64,000 nt of DNA from DATKSS01 sp035468355 (lineage in GTDB: Bacteria > Chloroflexota > Dormibacteria > Dormibacterales > Dormibacteraceae): positions 19,418-83,417 of the forward strand of contig DATITA010000012.1 in NCBI GenBank assembly GCA_035468355.1, given 5' to 3'. Below, piece by piece: positions 9,249 through 18,321 of the stretch. Each line of letters begins with the position of its first letter. Position 1 is the first letter of the stretch. The position numbers and the translations under genes were made by a program. The notes under the pieces are model-generated. The model had not been told where the DNA came from and did no database searches. It worked only from the letters and a program-made list of their open reading frames with translations.

Positions 9249-9276
9249 GGCCGCCAATTCTGGCAGTGTTCGCGTC

Positions 9277-10428
9277 ATGGACCGCCTGCTGCTGTTCGCA
9301 GGACGTGGACTTCGGGCTTTCGGCTTCGGCTTCGCGGCGGTCCTCATCGGCATCCACCTCGAACGTCGCGGTCTCACCGCGCCGGAGATCGGCCTCGCCC
9401 TGGCGATCGGGTTGGTCGCTGCTGCGCTGTCCGGTCTCGCATCGGCCGGCCTGTCGGCTCGGCTGGGGCGGCGGCGCACACTCGCCATCGCGGGGCTGCT
9501 CATGTCGCTGACCGGTATCGACCTCGCGCTGGGAACTCAGGCCTGGCTTCTGATCCTCGCCGGCGTGACGGGGATGCTCGGCGCGGCCAGCGTCGACCTC
9601 GGCCCTTTCGCGTCGGTCGAGCAGGCAGTGCTGGCGGAGACCGTGCCCGCGGCGCGCCGCAACATCGCGTTCGCGCGTTACTCGCTCAGCGGCGGCCTCT
9701 TCAACGCGGCTGGAGGGCTTGCGGCCGCGCTCGCCACCGGTGCCGCTCAGTCGACGTTGTTCTTCGCGAGCTATGCGGCGATCGGCCTGATGACTGCCGC
9801 AATCCCTCTTTTCATGAGCGCGAAGGTGGAGCTGCCGAGCGCTGCCCCGGTGTTCGGCTCCTTCCGCCCGCTGGCCGGTCTAGCCGCGCTGTTCGCGCTC
9901 GATTCGCTCGGCGGTGGCTTCGTGGCCAACGCGGTCATTGCGTACTGGCTGCACGTCAGGTTCGGCGCCGGCACCGGCTCGCTGGGCCCGGTGTTCGCCG
10001 CCATCGCTCTGCTCCAGGCGCTCTCATACGAGGTGTCGGGGAGGCTGGGCAATCGGTTCGGGCTGGTCAACACGATGGTGTTCACGCACCTGCCGAGCAA
10101 CGTGCTGCTGCTGCTCGTGCCGTTTGCCCCCAACCTGGCCTGGGCGGTCGGGATCCTGCTCGCGCGCTTCGCGCTCTCGCAGATGGACGTACCTGCGCGC
10201 CAGGCCTACATCGTTTCGATCGTCCCTCCGGCGCAGCGCGCGGGCGCGGTCGCGATGACCGGCGCCGTGCGCGGCGTCGCCCAGTCGTTCGGGCCCGCCC
10301 TCGCCGGCGTCGCGATCGGCGCGGCGGCCTACGGACTGCCCTTCTTTGCCGGGGGCGGCCTCAAGATCGCGTATGACATCGCCCTTTTTGCCGGTTTTCG
10401 CAACCGCCGGGCGGCGCACGAGATATAA
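9277..10428 (+). CDS. MFS transporter
   Basis: A 383-residue membrane protein with about eleven or twelve helices of the major facilitator superfamily. The loop after helix 2 carries ARLGRRR, a form of the MFS loop 2-3 motif, and a related stretch (GRLGNRFG) follows in the second half. The start is ATG at 9277, at the point where family-like sequence begins; upstream reading lies antisense to the decayed peptidase. It is divergent from that pseudogene, with about 28 bases between starts. The substrate cannot be inferred; drug or sugar export are both possible. Confidence 0.82.
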   Translation: MDRLLLFAGRGLRAFGFGFAAVLIGIHLERRGLTAPEIGLALAIGLVAAALSGLASAGLSARLGRRRTLAIAGLLMSLTGIDLALGTQAWLLILAGVTGMLGAASVDLGPFASVEQAVLAETVPAARRNIAFARYSLSGGLFNAAGGLAAALATGAAQSTLFFASYAAIGLMTAAIPLFMSAKVELPSAAPVFGSFRPLAGLAALFALDSLGGGFVANAVIAYWLHVRFGAGTGSLGPVFAAIALLQALSYEVSGRLGNRFGLVNTMVFTHLPSNVLLLLVPFAPNLAWAVGILLARFALSQMDVPARQAYIVSIVPPAQRAGAVAMTGAVRGVAQSFGPALAGVAIGAAAYGLPFFAGGGLKIAYDIALFAGFRNRRAAHEI

Positions 10429-10439
10429 GGTCTTCCATC

Positions 10440-10967
10440 GTGCCTGATGAGCTGGCCAACCTCGATGCCGCCGAGCTGGAGCAGCGGATCGCGGCCGTGC
10501 GCGAGCAGATGCGTCCGCTCGAGCAGGGGCTTGCGGGGCTCCGGGGCGAACGCGACGTGCTCCAGACGGAGCTCAGGCGTCGCGAGAGGCTCACGCATCG
10601 TGCCAACCGCGCCGACCTGAAGGCGGCCATGCGCGAGGGCCGTTTCCCGAGCGTCGCGGACCTGATCGCGGGCGGCGAGCCCGAGTCCCTTGAGCGCTTC
10701 GTCTACAACCTGAAGACGGGCGGAGAGGTGCGGCTCGGCTATCCCGGCGCGCGGGCGCAGAGCTTGACCTTCACCGACGGGGTCAAGGTCGCGCAAGCCA
10801 CGGACCTGGCCCAGGCGGGAGAGCTCTACCTGGCAGGCTGGGAGCTGGGCAGCCCCGGCCGGCCCGGCGTCCGAGTGCACTTTCCGGGGACTCGCCAGGA
10901 GCGGGTGGTCCCGGCGGACGAGGTGTTCGCTCTCCCAGCCGGTGGAACCATTAAGTCAATTTCTTAA
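10440..10967 (+). CDS. hypothetical coiled-coil protein
   Basis: A 175-residue protein that I do not recognise. Residues about 8-55 are strongly helical and charged, likely a coiled coil. The rest (about 60-170) is a soluble mixed region ending in FPGTRQERVVPADEVFALP. The start is GTG at 10440, 11 bases after the MFS gene, so the two may be co-transcribed. Its last 14 codons lie within the first unit of the 76-base tandem duplication, so the C-terminus GGTIKSIS is encoded by repeat DNA. Confidence 0.6.
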   Translation: MPDELANLDAAELEQRIAAVREQMRPLEQGLAGLRGERDVLQTELRRRERLTHRANRADLKAAMREGRFPSVADLIAGGEPESLERFVYNLKTGGEVRLGYPGARAQSLTFTDGVKVAQATDLAQAGELYLAGWELGSPGRPGVRVHFPGTRQERVVPADEVFALPAGGTIKSIS

Positions 10968-11075
10968 CGCTGAGATAATCCCGAGGGGCTCCCGTAGGCT
11001 GTTCGCTCGCTCAGCCGGTGGGACATTAAGTCAATTTCTTAACGCTGAGATAATCACCAGGGCCTCCCGTAGGCT
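10925..11075 (+). repeat. 76-base tandem duplication with promoter-like and palindromic elements
   Basis: Unit 1 (10925-11000) and unit 2 (11001-11075) are adjacent near-identical copies with few differences. Each holds the inverted repeat TTAAG-N7-CTTAA, a GATAAT hexamer and a terminal TAGGCT. Unit 1 begins inside the upstream gene; unit 2 ends six bases before the ATG of the next gene, so its TAGGCT can serve as a -10 box. The duplication therefore doubles a promoter or operator region for the peptidase-like gene at 11082. Confidence 0.85.
11070..11075 (+). promoter_or_regulatory. putative -10 box for the gene at 11082
   Basis: TAGGCT lies six bases before ATG 11082, which fits a leaderless transcript. 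An identical hexamer ends the first repeat unit at 10995-11000. Confidence 0.45.
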
Positions 11076-11081
11076 CACCGA

Positions 11082-12665
11082 ATGATCGCCGTCAGGCGCC
11101 CCCTCCTCGGGTTTGGCGCCAGCATCCCGGTTTCAGCGCCAGCGGTCCGCCGAAGGCCGGGCGGCATACCCAGCAGGGTTTCCGCCCTGTTGATGGTGAT
11201 GGCGCTCGTGGGCACGCTCTGGGGCGGCGGGCTGATGGATGCCGGCTACGCGCTGCGGCTTCAGACGCGCGCCGGGGACCTTCATACGCGCTGGGCTTCC
11301 ATGGTGGCGAACGGCATCCCGGCCTACGAGCTGGCCCAGCTCGAGCAGGAGTGGGCTGGCGGCCAGACGCGGACCTACCTCGGCGTGGGTGCCATGTTCT
11401 GGCTGCCCGAGGCGCACGCGACGCTCGACCGCTGGCAGGTCCAGACCGACCAGATCTGGGTCCGGGACATCAACGTGTACCGCTCCGGCGCCCTCGAGGC
11501 CGAGCAGAGCCTGCATCGCGCGATTGGCCCGGAGCCTCTCGCGCAGCGCAAGGCCCGGCTCGACGCATTCACGGACGCGAGCACGCCGGCGGACTTTTTC
11601 GCCTTGCGCTCGACCTGGGACCTCGAGGCTCGGCTGGTTCCGATCGACCGTCGAATGGCAACCGTGACCGCGGCGATCGGGCAGGAGGCGAGCCAGGCGA
11701 AGGCGATGGGGATCCGCAGCGACCCGGCGGCGGACCTCCTGGCCCAGGCTGACGTATACAGCGGTCTCGGCTCGCAAGACCGGCTGGCTCGCGCCGAGCT
11801 GCTGACCCGCGGCCAGACCGCTGCGCAGAAGGACCTGCAGGGTCGCCTCGACGCCGCCGCAATCACCCAGTCGGCGATGGCCCGTACCAACGGCGTGATT
11901 ACGACGGCGGGCTACTACGGGCTCGACATCTCCCGCTATCGATCGCGGGTGGCCACCGACCTGGGCAAGTACGGCAGCGTCCTCACCCCCGCGCTGTTCG
12001 ACGCGATCACGGCGGACTTGAACACCGTCGCCGCGGCCGCCAACCACGAGATCTACCTGTCGCTCAGCCGCCCGCACCTGGTCTCCGGCGTCACCTTCTA
12101 CTACCAGGATCACCCGCTGAGCTGCGAGGAGGCTGCGCTGTCGATGGCGCTTTCGCACCAGGGCATCAACCTGAGCCAGGACCAGATCCTGGCTGAGCTT
12201 GGTGCCGACACGCGCCCTAAGTACGTCGACGGGCAGGGCCGCGTGCGCTGGGGCAACCCGTATCAGACGTTCGTCGGGAACGTGAACGACAGCGAGAGCA
12301 ACTACACGGGTTTCGGGACCTATTACCCCCCGCTCGTGCGCGTGGCGCAGGCACACGGGGCGCGAATCCTGGATTACGGGTCGATGTCGGCGGCCACGAT
12401 CTATGCGCGCGTCACCGCCGGTCACCCGGTGGTCGCGTTCGCGACCTGGGACTGGCAGTGGCACCCCCGGCACGATTACCTGAGCTTCGACGGTCAGTCG
12501 ATCCCCTGGATCGGCCCCGTCTTCGCGTCACACGTATACGTCGTCGTGGGGGTGAACCCGACCCAGGTGCTGGTCGACGACCCGATCAGGGGCCAGTACT
12601 GGATCAGCAAGGGCGCGTTCGAGGCCGGGTACTCAGACTTCCGGGAAGCGATCGTCCTTGCCTGA
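11082..12665 (+). CDS. membrane-anchored C39-like peptidase-family protein
   Basis: A 527-residue protein with one N-terminal hydrophobic helix (about residues 33-53), a long helical region (about 55-330) and a C-terminal papain-like domain of the C39-like (Peptidase_C39_2) type. The putative catalytic Cys is C348 in SCEEAALSMAL, the His is H484 in ASHVYVVVGV, and an Asp follows in VLVDDPIRG. These domains either cleave peptides or bind them. The helix suggests anchoring with the bulk outside. It is the first of three C39-like paralogs in 3.4 kb and has the longest extra region. Substrate unknown. Confidence 0.75.
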   Translation: MIAVRRPLLGFGASIPVSAPAVRRRPGGIPSRVSALLMVMALVGTLWGGGLMDAGYALRLQTRAGDLHTRWASMVANGIPAYELAQLEQEWAGGQTRTYLGVGAMFWLPEAHATLDRWQVQTDQIWVRDINVYRSGALEAEQSLHRAIGPEPLAQRKARLDAFTDASTPADFFALRSTWDLEARLVPIDRRMATVTAAIGQEASQAKAMGIRSDPAADLLAQADVYSGLGSQDRLARAELLTRGQTAAQKDLQGRLDAAAITQSAMARTNGVITTAGYYGLDISRYRSRVATDLGKYGSVLTPALFDAITADLNTVAAAANHEIYLSLSRPHLVSGVTFYYQDHPLSCEEAALSMALSHQGINLSQDQILAELGADTRPKYVDGQGRVRWGNPYQTFVGNVNDSESNYTGFGTYYPPLVRVAQAHGARILDYGSMSAATIYARVTAGHPVVAFATWDWQWHPRHDYLSFDGQSIPWIGPVFASHVYVVVGVNPTQVLVDDPIRGQYWISKGAFEAGYSDFREAIVLA

Positions 12666-12690
12666 GCCTCGCGGGTTGGGGTGGGCGGCG

Positions 12691-13455
12691 CTAGGCGGCC
12701 GGGGCCAGCACGAGGAAGACTCGACCAGCATTGAGATTCGGATAGGCCTGGTCGAGGTCGTCGATGGCGTGCATCAGCTGGTCGAAGGGGATGTGGTACC
12801 CGTGGCCGCGCGTCAGGCCGGGATCGTTGAGGACGTAAGCATCCCCCTGGTCGTACCCGGTCACGACCAGGTAGTGCGAGACCGACCAGCCCGGCTGCTC
12901 GAAATGCGTGCTGAAGCCGGGGTAGTTCGTGTTGCCGAGACCGTGCGTGCGGACCCCCACGATCAGGGGCCGCCCGAGCGCGAGCTGCTGCTTCATGCTC
13001 AACCGGTCGGCCGGCACCACCTGGTAAGCCCACCCGAGGTTCGTGTTGGCGACTTCTCCGAGCTGCTGGACAGTGAGGTCGACGGTAGGCTTCCAGGCTG
13101 TGATCTGGTTGATCGCAGCGTCGGCGGTGTGGGGGTCGATGAGAGCGCCCGAGTGGTCCCCGCGCAGGTAGCGGTCGACCATCACCAGGCTCGCTTCCTC
13201 GCAAGTGTGCTGTCGCGCCGCCCAGTTGCCGAGCGGGGCCTGAGGCGTGAACGGCACCGGCAGGATGACGGCGACGGGCAGGTTGACCGGCGGCTGGTCG
13301 CTCGGCGCTGCGGTGCTGACGGTGATGGGAACGATGTCGGGGGTGACGTAGCTCACCCGGGGGCCCGCGCCGAAGAACGCGAAGTAGACCCCCGCCCCGA
13401 TTGCGATCATGGCGACCACGCCGAGCGCGGCCACCCACTTCAGGAGCCGGATCAT
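12691..13455 (-). CDS. membrane-anchored C39-like peptidase-family protein
   Basis: A 254-residue protein with an N-terminal anchor (about 6-28), a Pro/Ser-rich spacer and a C39-like domain. The likely catalytic residues are C85 in HTCEEASL, H194 in SVSHYLVV and D211 in LNDPGL. It resembles the divergently transcribed gene at 13602 along the whole domain (for example VRTHGLGN and YPG(F/Y) segments in both), so the two are paralogs. It is convergent with the gene at 11082. It probably acts outside the membrane. Substrate unknown. Confidence 0.75.
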   Translation of the reverse strand: MIRLLKWVAALGVVAMIAIGAGVYFAFFGAGPRVSYVTPDIVPITVSTAAPSDQPPVNLPVAVILPVPFTPQAPLGNWAARQHTCEEASLVMVDRYLRGDHSGALIDPHTADAAINQITAWKPTVDLTVQQLGEVANTNLGWAYQVVPADRLSMKQQLALGRPLIVGVRTHGLGNTNYPGFSTHFEQPGWSVSHYLVVTGYDQGDAYVLNDPGLTRGHGYHIPFDQLMHAIDDLDQAYPNLNAGRVFLVLAPAA

Positions 13456-13507
13456 CGATTCCCAACACCGACCGAGCTCCGCGACGGTCGTTCCATGCCC
13501 GCAGCCG

Positions 13508-13513
13508 AGTATA
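13508..13513 (-). promoter_or_regulatory. putative -10 box for the gene at 12691-13455
   Basis: On the minus strand TATACT lies about 52 bases before the ATG at 13455, inside the 146-base region between two divergent C39-like genes. No convincing -35 box was found at 17 bases. This transcript would have a short leader, unlike most in the window. Confidence 0.35.
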
Positions 13514-13601
13514 GGCGTGGCTTTACATCTCTAAACTCGATTGGTAATCCGTGTCAGGCGGGCGTTTCCGGTCGGCTGCGCCGTGGGAAAGATGAGGAGC
13601 C

Positions 13602-14441
13602 GTGGAAGTCCGCCTGAGGAGAAAGGCCGGCCGGCGCCGGTCTGAAGGCATTCGCTGGGGCGGGATCGCGATCACGGTCATCGCGGCGATCGTCCTCGGC
13701 GGCGCCACAGGCGGGGCCGCGCGACACTACCTGAACGCAAGGGTGGCGCGGCCGCTGGCCGGCGTGACCGAGATTGCGGCACAGCCGATCCCCACGAGCG
13801 AGCCGGCCGTCATCCCGACGCCGGAGGCCCTGCCGGACCACGTCCTCCTCCAGGTCCCGTTCACGACGCAGGCCCCGTTGAACAACTGGGCGCAGCATCA
13901 GGAAAGCTGCGAGGCCGCCAACCTGGCGATGGTGGTGGCGTACTGGCAGCACGACCAGGCTGTGGTCATCGATCCCCACGCCGCGGACGCGACGATCCGC
14001 CAGATCGATTCCTGGAAGCCGCAACCCGATCTCAACGACACGATGATGGGCGAGCTGGCTCAGCAGCATTTTGGGTACACGTACCGCATCGTGCCCAACG
14101 ACCCGCATGTGATCGCCGAGCAGCTTTCAGCGGGTCGCCCTCTCCTTGCAGAGGTGCGTACCCACGGGCTCGGTAACGCTCACTATCCCGGCTACACCAG
14201 CCACTACGAGCAGACGAGCTGGTCGGTGCCCCACTTCGTCGTGATCATCGGCTACGACAGCGCGGGGGTCTGGCTCAACGACCCGGGCATCTCGGCGGGG
14301 CGTGGCTATCACATCAGCTACGCCCAGCTCACGCACGCGATCGCGGACCTCGACCAGCACCATCCCGCGCTGGCGCAGGGCCAGGTGCTTCTGCTGGTGG
14401 CGCCCGAGTCGCCGGTCAAGGTGAGAACGGGAAACTTCTAG
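13602..14441 (+). CDS. membrane-anchored C39-like peptidase-family protein
   Basis: A 279-residue paralog of the gene at 12691-13455. A basic N-terminus precedes one helix (about 20-40), then a spacer and a C39-like domain with C103 (ESCEAANL), H211 (SVPHFVVI) and D227 (LNDPGI). The start is GTG at 13602, supported by a clear GAGGAG ribosome site a few bases upstream, which is unusual in this window. It precedes the flippase gene by 31 bases. Proximity to flippase and PBP genes hints at an envelope role, which is inference only. Confidence 0.76.
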   Translation: MEVRLRRKAGRRRSEGIRWGGIAITVIAAIVLGGATGGAARHYLNARVARPLAGVTEIAAQPIPTSEPAVIPTPEALPDHVLLQVPFTTQAPLNNWAQHQESCEAANLAMVVAYWQHDQAVVIDPHAADATIRQIDSWKPQPDLNDTMMGELAQQHFGYTYRIVPNDPHVIAEQLSAGRPLLAEVRTHGLGNAHYPGYTSHYEQTSWSVPHFVVIIGYDSAGVWLNDPGISAGRGYHISYAQLTHAIADLDQHHPALAQGQVLLLVAPESPVKVRTGNF

Positions 14442-14460
14442 CGCCCGCTCGCCTCTAACT

Positions 14461-14466
14461 CATACT
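14461..14466 (+). promoter_or_regulatory. putative -10 box for the flippase gene
   Basis: CATACT ends six bases before GTG 14473. It fits the leaderless pattern except for C at the first position. Confidence 0.35.
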
Positions 14467-14472
14467 CTCGCC

Positions 14473-15936
14473 GTGGGCGACCAGTCTCCGGGCGCCGCCG
14501 CCGACCAGCTCGGCTCGCGGGCCGTGAGCAACTCGGTCCTCATACTCGGCGCCCGCGTCGTCTCCCGTGTCATCTCGCTGGTCGTGGTGATCGTGCTCGC
14601 CAACGCTCTCGGCGACACCAACTACGGTCGGTACACGACCTTGATCGCGTACCTGGCCCTGGTCTCGGTGGTGGCAGACTTCGGCTTCAACCCGCTCTAC
14701 ACGCGCGAGGCGGCGCGCTCGCCACAGGAGATTGGCGATTTCCTAGGCACTCTGATGGTCTTCAAGCTCGTCCTCGCCGCCGCGTCGGCCGTGATCCTGG
14801 CGATAGCTCTCCAGGTGGGCGCGGGTCTACCGGGCCTGATCATTCCCGGCGCGGCGCTGCTAGTGGCCACCGCCTACGCCAACCTACTTCGCAACACCTT
14901 CTATGCGGTGGGCCGCGCTGAGTTTGACGCGATTGCGATCATCGCCGAGATCCTCATCCAGGGCGGTTTGATCCTGCTCGGCTCCCGGCGACACGCTGAC
15001 GTCAACTTCTATATCTGGGCGTACGCCGCCTCCTTTCTGTTCACGGTGGTCTATTCGCTGGTGGTCATCCGCGTCTTCGATCTTGGACGAGTGCGCATCG
15101 GCCTCGACCTCCGGCTCGTGCGGCGCTGGTTTCCACTGGCGATCCCGTTTGGGATCACCTTCTTTCTGACCAACCTCTATTTCCGGGCCGACGTCCCGAT
15201 CTTGCAGCACTTCCGCTCATTTGCCGAGGTCGGCTGGTACACGTTCGCCTACAAGCCCTTCGAAGCGTTGCAGTTCATCCCCCTGGCGATCCAGGTTGTC
15301 GTGTACCCGCTTCTCAGCGTGTATTTCGTGAGCGACGCAACGCGGCTCAAGCTCGCGTACGCGAGGTTCTTCAAGGTGCTGCTGCTGCTCGGGTGGCCCC
15401 TCACCGTCGGCACCTTCGTGCTCGTGCATCCAATCGGCCGCCTGTTTCACCTGTTCCCGCAATCCGAGCCCTCGCTTCGCATCCTGGCGATCGCGATCGT
15501 CTTTCTGTTCTGCAGCTCCGCCTTCTACGCGATGCTCAACGCGATCAACCGCCAGCACCTAAACGCCTGGGCCACCGGCCTCGCCGCGGCTCTCAACATC
15601 GGCCTCAACCTGGTATTCATCCCCAGGTACGGGTACCTGGCGGCGAGCACCACCACCGTGCTGACGGAAGCCGCCCTGTGCGCTTTCGGCTGGTGGTTCG
15701 TCCAGCGCAATCAGCCCGAGTTGAGGCTTCCGGTGATCTGGCTCGGCTGGCGCATCGTGCTGGCCGGCGCGGTGATGGGCGTCGTGCTCTATCCGCTGGC
15801 CAGGTTCTCCATCTTCATCAGCCTTCCCGCTGGATCGGTCGCCTATTTGGTGGCGATCTACCTGCTGCGGGCGATCGACCCCGAAGAGTGGCGCCTTGCG
15901 CGCCAGGGGCTCGTGGCCCGGCTCCGGCCCGCGTAA
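14473..15936 (+). CDS. polysaccharide flippase (Wzx/MurJ-like MOP superfamily)
   Basis: A 487-residue membrane protein with about 14 helices of the MOP flippase superfamily (polysaccharide biosynthesis protein, Wzx type). Such proteins move lipid-linked oligosaccharides across the membrane. Typical features are the N-terminal ARVVSRVISLVVVIVLAN helix with an early Arg, and a DTNYGRYTTL loop. The start is GTG 14473. No glycosyltransferase cluster adjoins it, so the substrate is unclear; the neighbouring PBP gene makes a cell-wall precursor possible but unproven. Confidence 0.82.
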   Translation: MGDQSPGAAADQLGSRAVSNSVLILGARVVSRVISLVVVIVLANALGDTNYGRYTTLIAYLALVSVVADFGFNPLYTREAARSPQEIGDFLGTLMVFKLVLAAASAVILAIALQVGAGLPGLIIPGAALLVATAYANLLRNTFYAVGRAEFDAIAIIAEILIQGGLILLGSRRHADVNFYIWAYAASFLFTVVYSLVVIRVFDLGRVRIGLDLRLVRRWFPLAIPFGITFFLTNLYFRADVPILQHFRSFAEVGWYTFAYKPFEALQFIPLAIQVVVYPLLSVYFVSDATRLKLAYARFFKVLLLLGWPLTVGTFVLVHPIGRLFHLFPQSEPSLRILAIAIVFLFCSSAFYAMLNAINRQHLNAWATGLAAALNIGLNLVFIPRYGYLAASTTTVLTEAALCAFGWWFVQRNQPELRLPVIWLGWRIVLAGAVMGVVLYPLARFSIFISLPAGSVAYLVAIYLLRAIDPEEWRLARQGLVARLRPA

Positions 15937-15975
15937 CCGACTTTCGCCCTCGGCCGTTGGCTTGGGCGAGGTCCG

Positions 15976-15981
15976 TAGAAT
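15976..15981 (+). promoter_or_regulatory. putative -10 box for the class A PBP gene
   Basis: TAGAAT lies 17 bases before ATG 15999. A start point about seven bases downstream of it would give a leader of roughly ten bases. Confidence 0.4.
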
Positions 15982-15998
15982 CAACGCGCCTCCCAACC

Positions 15999-18278
15999 AT
16001 GGCTAAAAACATTCCCGAAAAGATCAAGACGAAGGCCGGGCACACCCCACGCGCCCGCATCCATGCGGGATGGTCGCCGATCGGTCAGAGGATCCGCCGC
16101 AAGCTGCTCGTCCGCGGGCTCGGAGCTGCGCTCGCGGTCCTGATCGTGCTCGGGTTCGCCGCGGACGCCTACGCGCAGTCCTTTTTTGACAGCCTTCCAT
16201 CGATCCAGGGACTCGATAGCGCCGCGTTCGCGGGAGACACGGTGATCACCGACAAGAACGGAGTCCTGCTCGCTGACGTGGGAAACCATGGCGACCACCG
16301 CCTTGCGGTGAAGCTCAAAGACGTCGCGCCGGTCGTGATCCAGGCCACGGTCGCGATCGAGGACAAAGGCTTCTACACCAACCCCGGCTTCGACATCCAG
16401 GGCATCATCCGCGCCGCTTTCGACAACCTCCGTTCAGGACACATCGTCAGCGGCGCGAGCACCATCACGCAGCAGCTGGCCAAGCAGCAGTTCCTGACCC
16501 CTGACCAGACAGTCAGCCGCAAGATCAGGGAGCTGGCGCTCGCGTACGAGCTAAGCCAGACGTACTCCAAGGACCAGATCATGGAGCTGTACCTGAACAA
16601 GAGCTTTTACGGATCGCAGTCCTATGGGATCGAGGCGGCGGCCGGGAGCTACTTCCACGTCCCCGCCTCCAAGCTCGACCTCGCGCAGGCCTCGGTCCTG
16701 GCCGGGCTGCCCCAGGCCCCGACGGAGTGGAACCCTGTGCTCCACCCCGACGCGGCCAAGCTCCGCCAGACACAGGTCCTGCAGGCGATGGTGAGGTCGG
16801 ACTACATCTCGCAAGCGGACATGGACAAGGCGCTCGCAGAGCAGCTGACCTACCAGGCGCCCATCAACAGCTTCCTCGCGCCGCACTTCGTGGACTACGT
16901 GCAGGCCGAGCTGCGCCAGCTCGGATTCCAGCCCGGCGTCCAGCAGCTGAACGTCAAGACGACGCTCGACTACCACATGCAGCAGATCGGTGAGGCGGTG
17001 GTGAGCAACAACCTGGCCGCCAAACCCGGACGTGGCTGCTACAGCAGCGGCGTCCCAGACGGCTGGTCCTACCTGTCAGAGGCAGGCGCCAAGTGCTGGG
17101 ACCCCAGGGGCCAGCTCTCGTCCGGGATGATCGCCGAGGATCCGAAGACAGGCGAGATCCTGGTCATGGTCGGATCGCCGAACTACAACGCTTCGGCCGG
17201 TCAGATCAACTACACGACCATCCCCCGGAACATGGGCTCGTCGATGAAGCCGTACACCTACGGCAGCGTTTACAACGCACGGGCGGCGACGGTTGACACT
17301 CCCGTCTACGACGGCCCGAGCCCGCTGATCTACAAGGACTGCTGCAGCACCACGCAGTTCCGCAACTACGACAACAAGACCCACGGCGTGCTGCCGCTCA
17401 AGAAGGCGATGGGCAACTCGCTCAACATCGCGGCCGTCAAGGTCGAGCTGTCGATCGGGGTGCCCGCCGTCCTGTCCTGGATGCGGAACCTGGGTGTCTA
17501 CCCTCGCTTCGTCAACCCGGACGGCACCTACAACGCCACCGCGCCGGCCGACGAGTACGGGCCCTCGCTGACTCTCGGCGGCTACCCCATCACGCTGCTG
17601 GAGCACGCGGGCGGAGTCGCCACGTACGCCGACATGGGCGTCTACCACAGCCCCCAGGCGATCCTGCAGGTCGCCGACTCGCATGGCCAGGTGCTCTACA
17701 CGGACCACCCCGACCAGCGAGCGCGGCAGGCGATCGACCCCGGCGTGGCTTTCCTGATGGCCCAGACGATGTCTGACGACCAGAACCGCTGCATGGTGTT
17801 CGGCTGCAACAGCGCCTTGCACTGGAAGGACCGCACCGTCGCCGCCAAGACCGGGACGACCGACAACTTCAAGGACGCGGTCACCGTCGCGTTCACGCCT
17901 GACATCGCCGTCGCGCTCTGGGTCGGCGACGTCCTCAACAACAACTACACGATGGTCAGCGGCGCGGACGGAGTGTTCGTCGCATCGCCGGCGGTGCACT
18001 CGTTCGTTTCGCAAGCGCTCGCGGGCGTTCCCGGCAACCGCTGGTACACGCCTCCTCCGGACGTCGTCTCCGGCGCCAACAACAGCTGGTTCCTGAGCGA
18101 CACCCCCAGCGTCGCCAAGCTGCCCGGGGACAACCCGCCCAGCCCGACGCCGACGGGGCCGACTTACGTGCTGCCTCCCGACCCCGGTACCGGACCGGTG
18201 CTCGCCAGCCCGTCGCCGACCCCACTTGCCAGTCCCACGGCTTGCCCTAATCCCAAAAAGCAGCCGCCGAACTGCTAG
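15999..18278 (+). CDS. class A penicillin-binding protein (transglycosylase-transpeptidase)
   Basis: A 759-residue bifunctional peptidoglycan synthase. After a basic cytoplasmic tail and one helix (about 45-65) comes a GT51 glycosyltransferase domain with EDKGFYTNPGFDIQG and GASTITQQLAKQ. The transpeptidase domain has SxxK at S414-K417 (GSSMKPYTYG), an SxN-type motif in GNSLNIAAVK and KTGTT at K617. The C-terminus is Pro/Ser/Thr-rich, a common disordered tail in high-GC bacteria. The ATG at 15999 is chosen because the frame upstream only overlaps the flippase gene in another phase. Confidence 0.93.
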   Translation: MAKNIPEKIKTKAGHTPRARIHAGWSPIGQRIRRKLLVRGLGAALAVLIVLGFAADAYAQSFFDSLPSIQGLDSAAFAGDTVITDKNGVLLADVGNHGDHRLAVKLKDVAPVVIQATVAIEDKGFYTNPGFDIQGIIRAAFDNLRSGHIVSGASTITQQLAKQQFLTPDQTVSRKIRELALAYELSQTYSKDQIMELYLNKSFYGSQSYGIEAAAGSYFHVPASKLDLAQASVLAGLPQAPTEWNPVLHPDAAKLRQTQVLQAMVRSDYISQADMDKALAEQLTYQAPINSFLAPHFVDYVQAELRQLGFQPGVQQLNVKTTLDYHMQQIGEAVVSNNLAAKPGRGCYSSGVPDGWSYLSEAGAKCWDPRGQLSSGMIAEDPKTGEILVMVGSPNYNASAGQINYTTIPRNMGSSMKPYTYGSVYNARAATVDTPVYDGPSPLIYKDCCSTTQFRNYDNKTHGVLPLKKAMGNSLNIAAVKVELSIGVPAVLSWMRNLGVYPRFVNPDGTYNATAPADEYGPSLTLGGYPITLLEHAGGVATYADMGVYHSPQAILQVADSHGQVLYTDHPDQRARQAIDPGVAFLMAQTMSDDQNRCMVFGCNSALHWKDRTVAAKTGTTDNFKDAVTVAFTPDIAVALWVGDVLNNNYTMVSGADGVFVASPAVHSFVSQALAGVPGNRWYTPPPDVVSGANNSWFLSDTPSVAKLPGDNPPSPTPTGPTYVLPPDPGTGPVLASPSPTPLASPTACPNPKKQPPNC

Positions 18279-18309
18279 ACCGCCGGCGAGCCGCGACTCG
18301 GTTCACCCG

Positions 18310-18315
18310 TAGCAT
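18310..18315 (+). promoter_or_regulatory. putative -10 box for tig
   Basis: TAGCAT lies six bases before GTG 18322 and fits the leaderless pattern. Confidence 0.45.
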
Positions 18316-18321
18316 TACGGG

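Noticed and set aside
10925..11075. Two-repeat CRISPR-like array
   Set aside because: The units abut without spacers and carry promoter-like sequence; no cas genes are present.
15393..15998. In-frame 202-codon extension of the class A PBP
   Set aside because: It overlaps the flippase gene in another frame and has shadow composition; the PBP begins naturally at ATG 15999.
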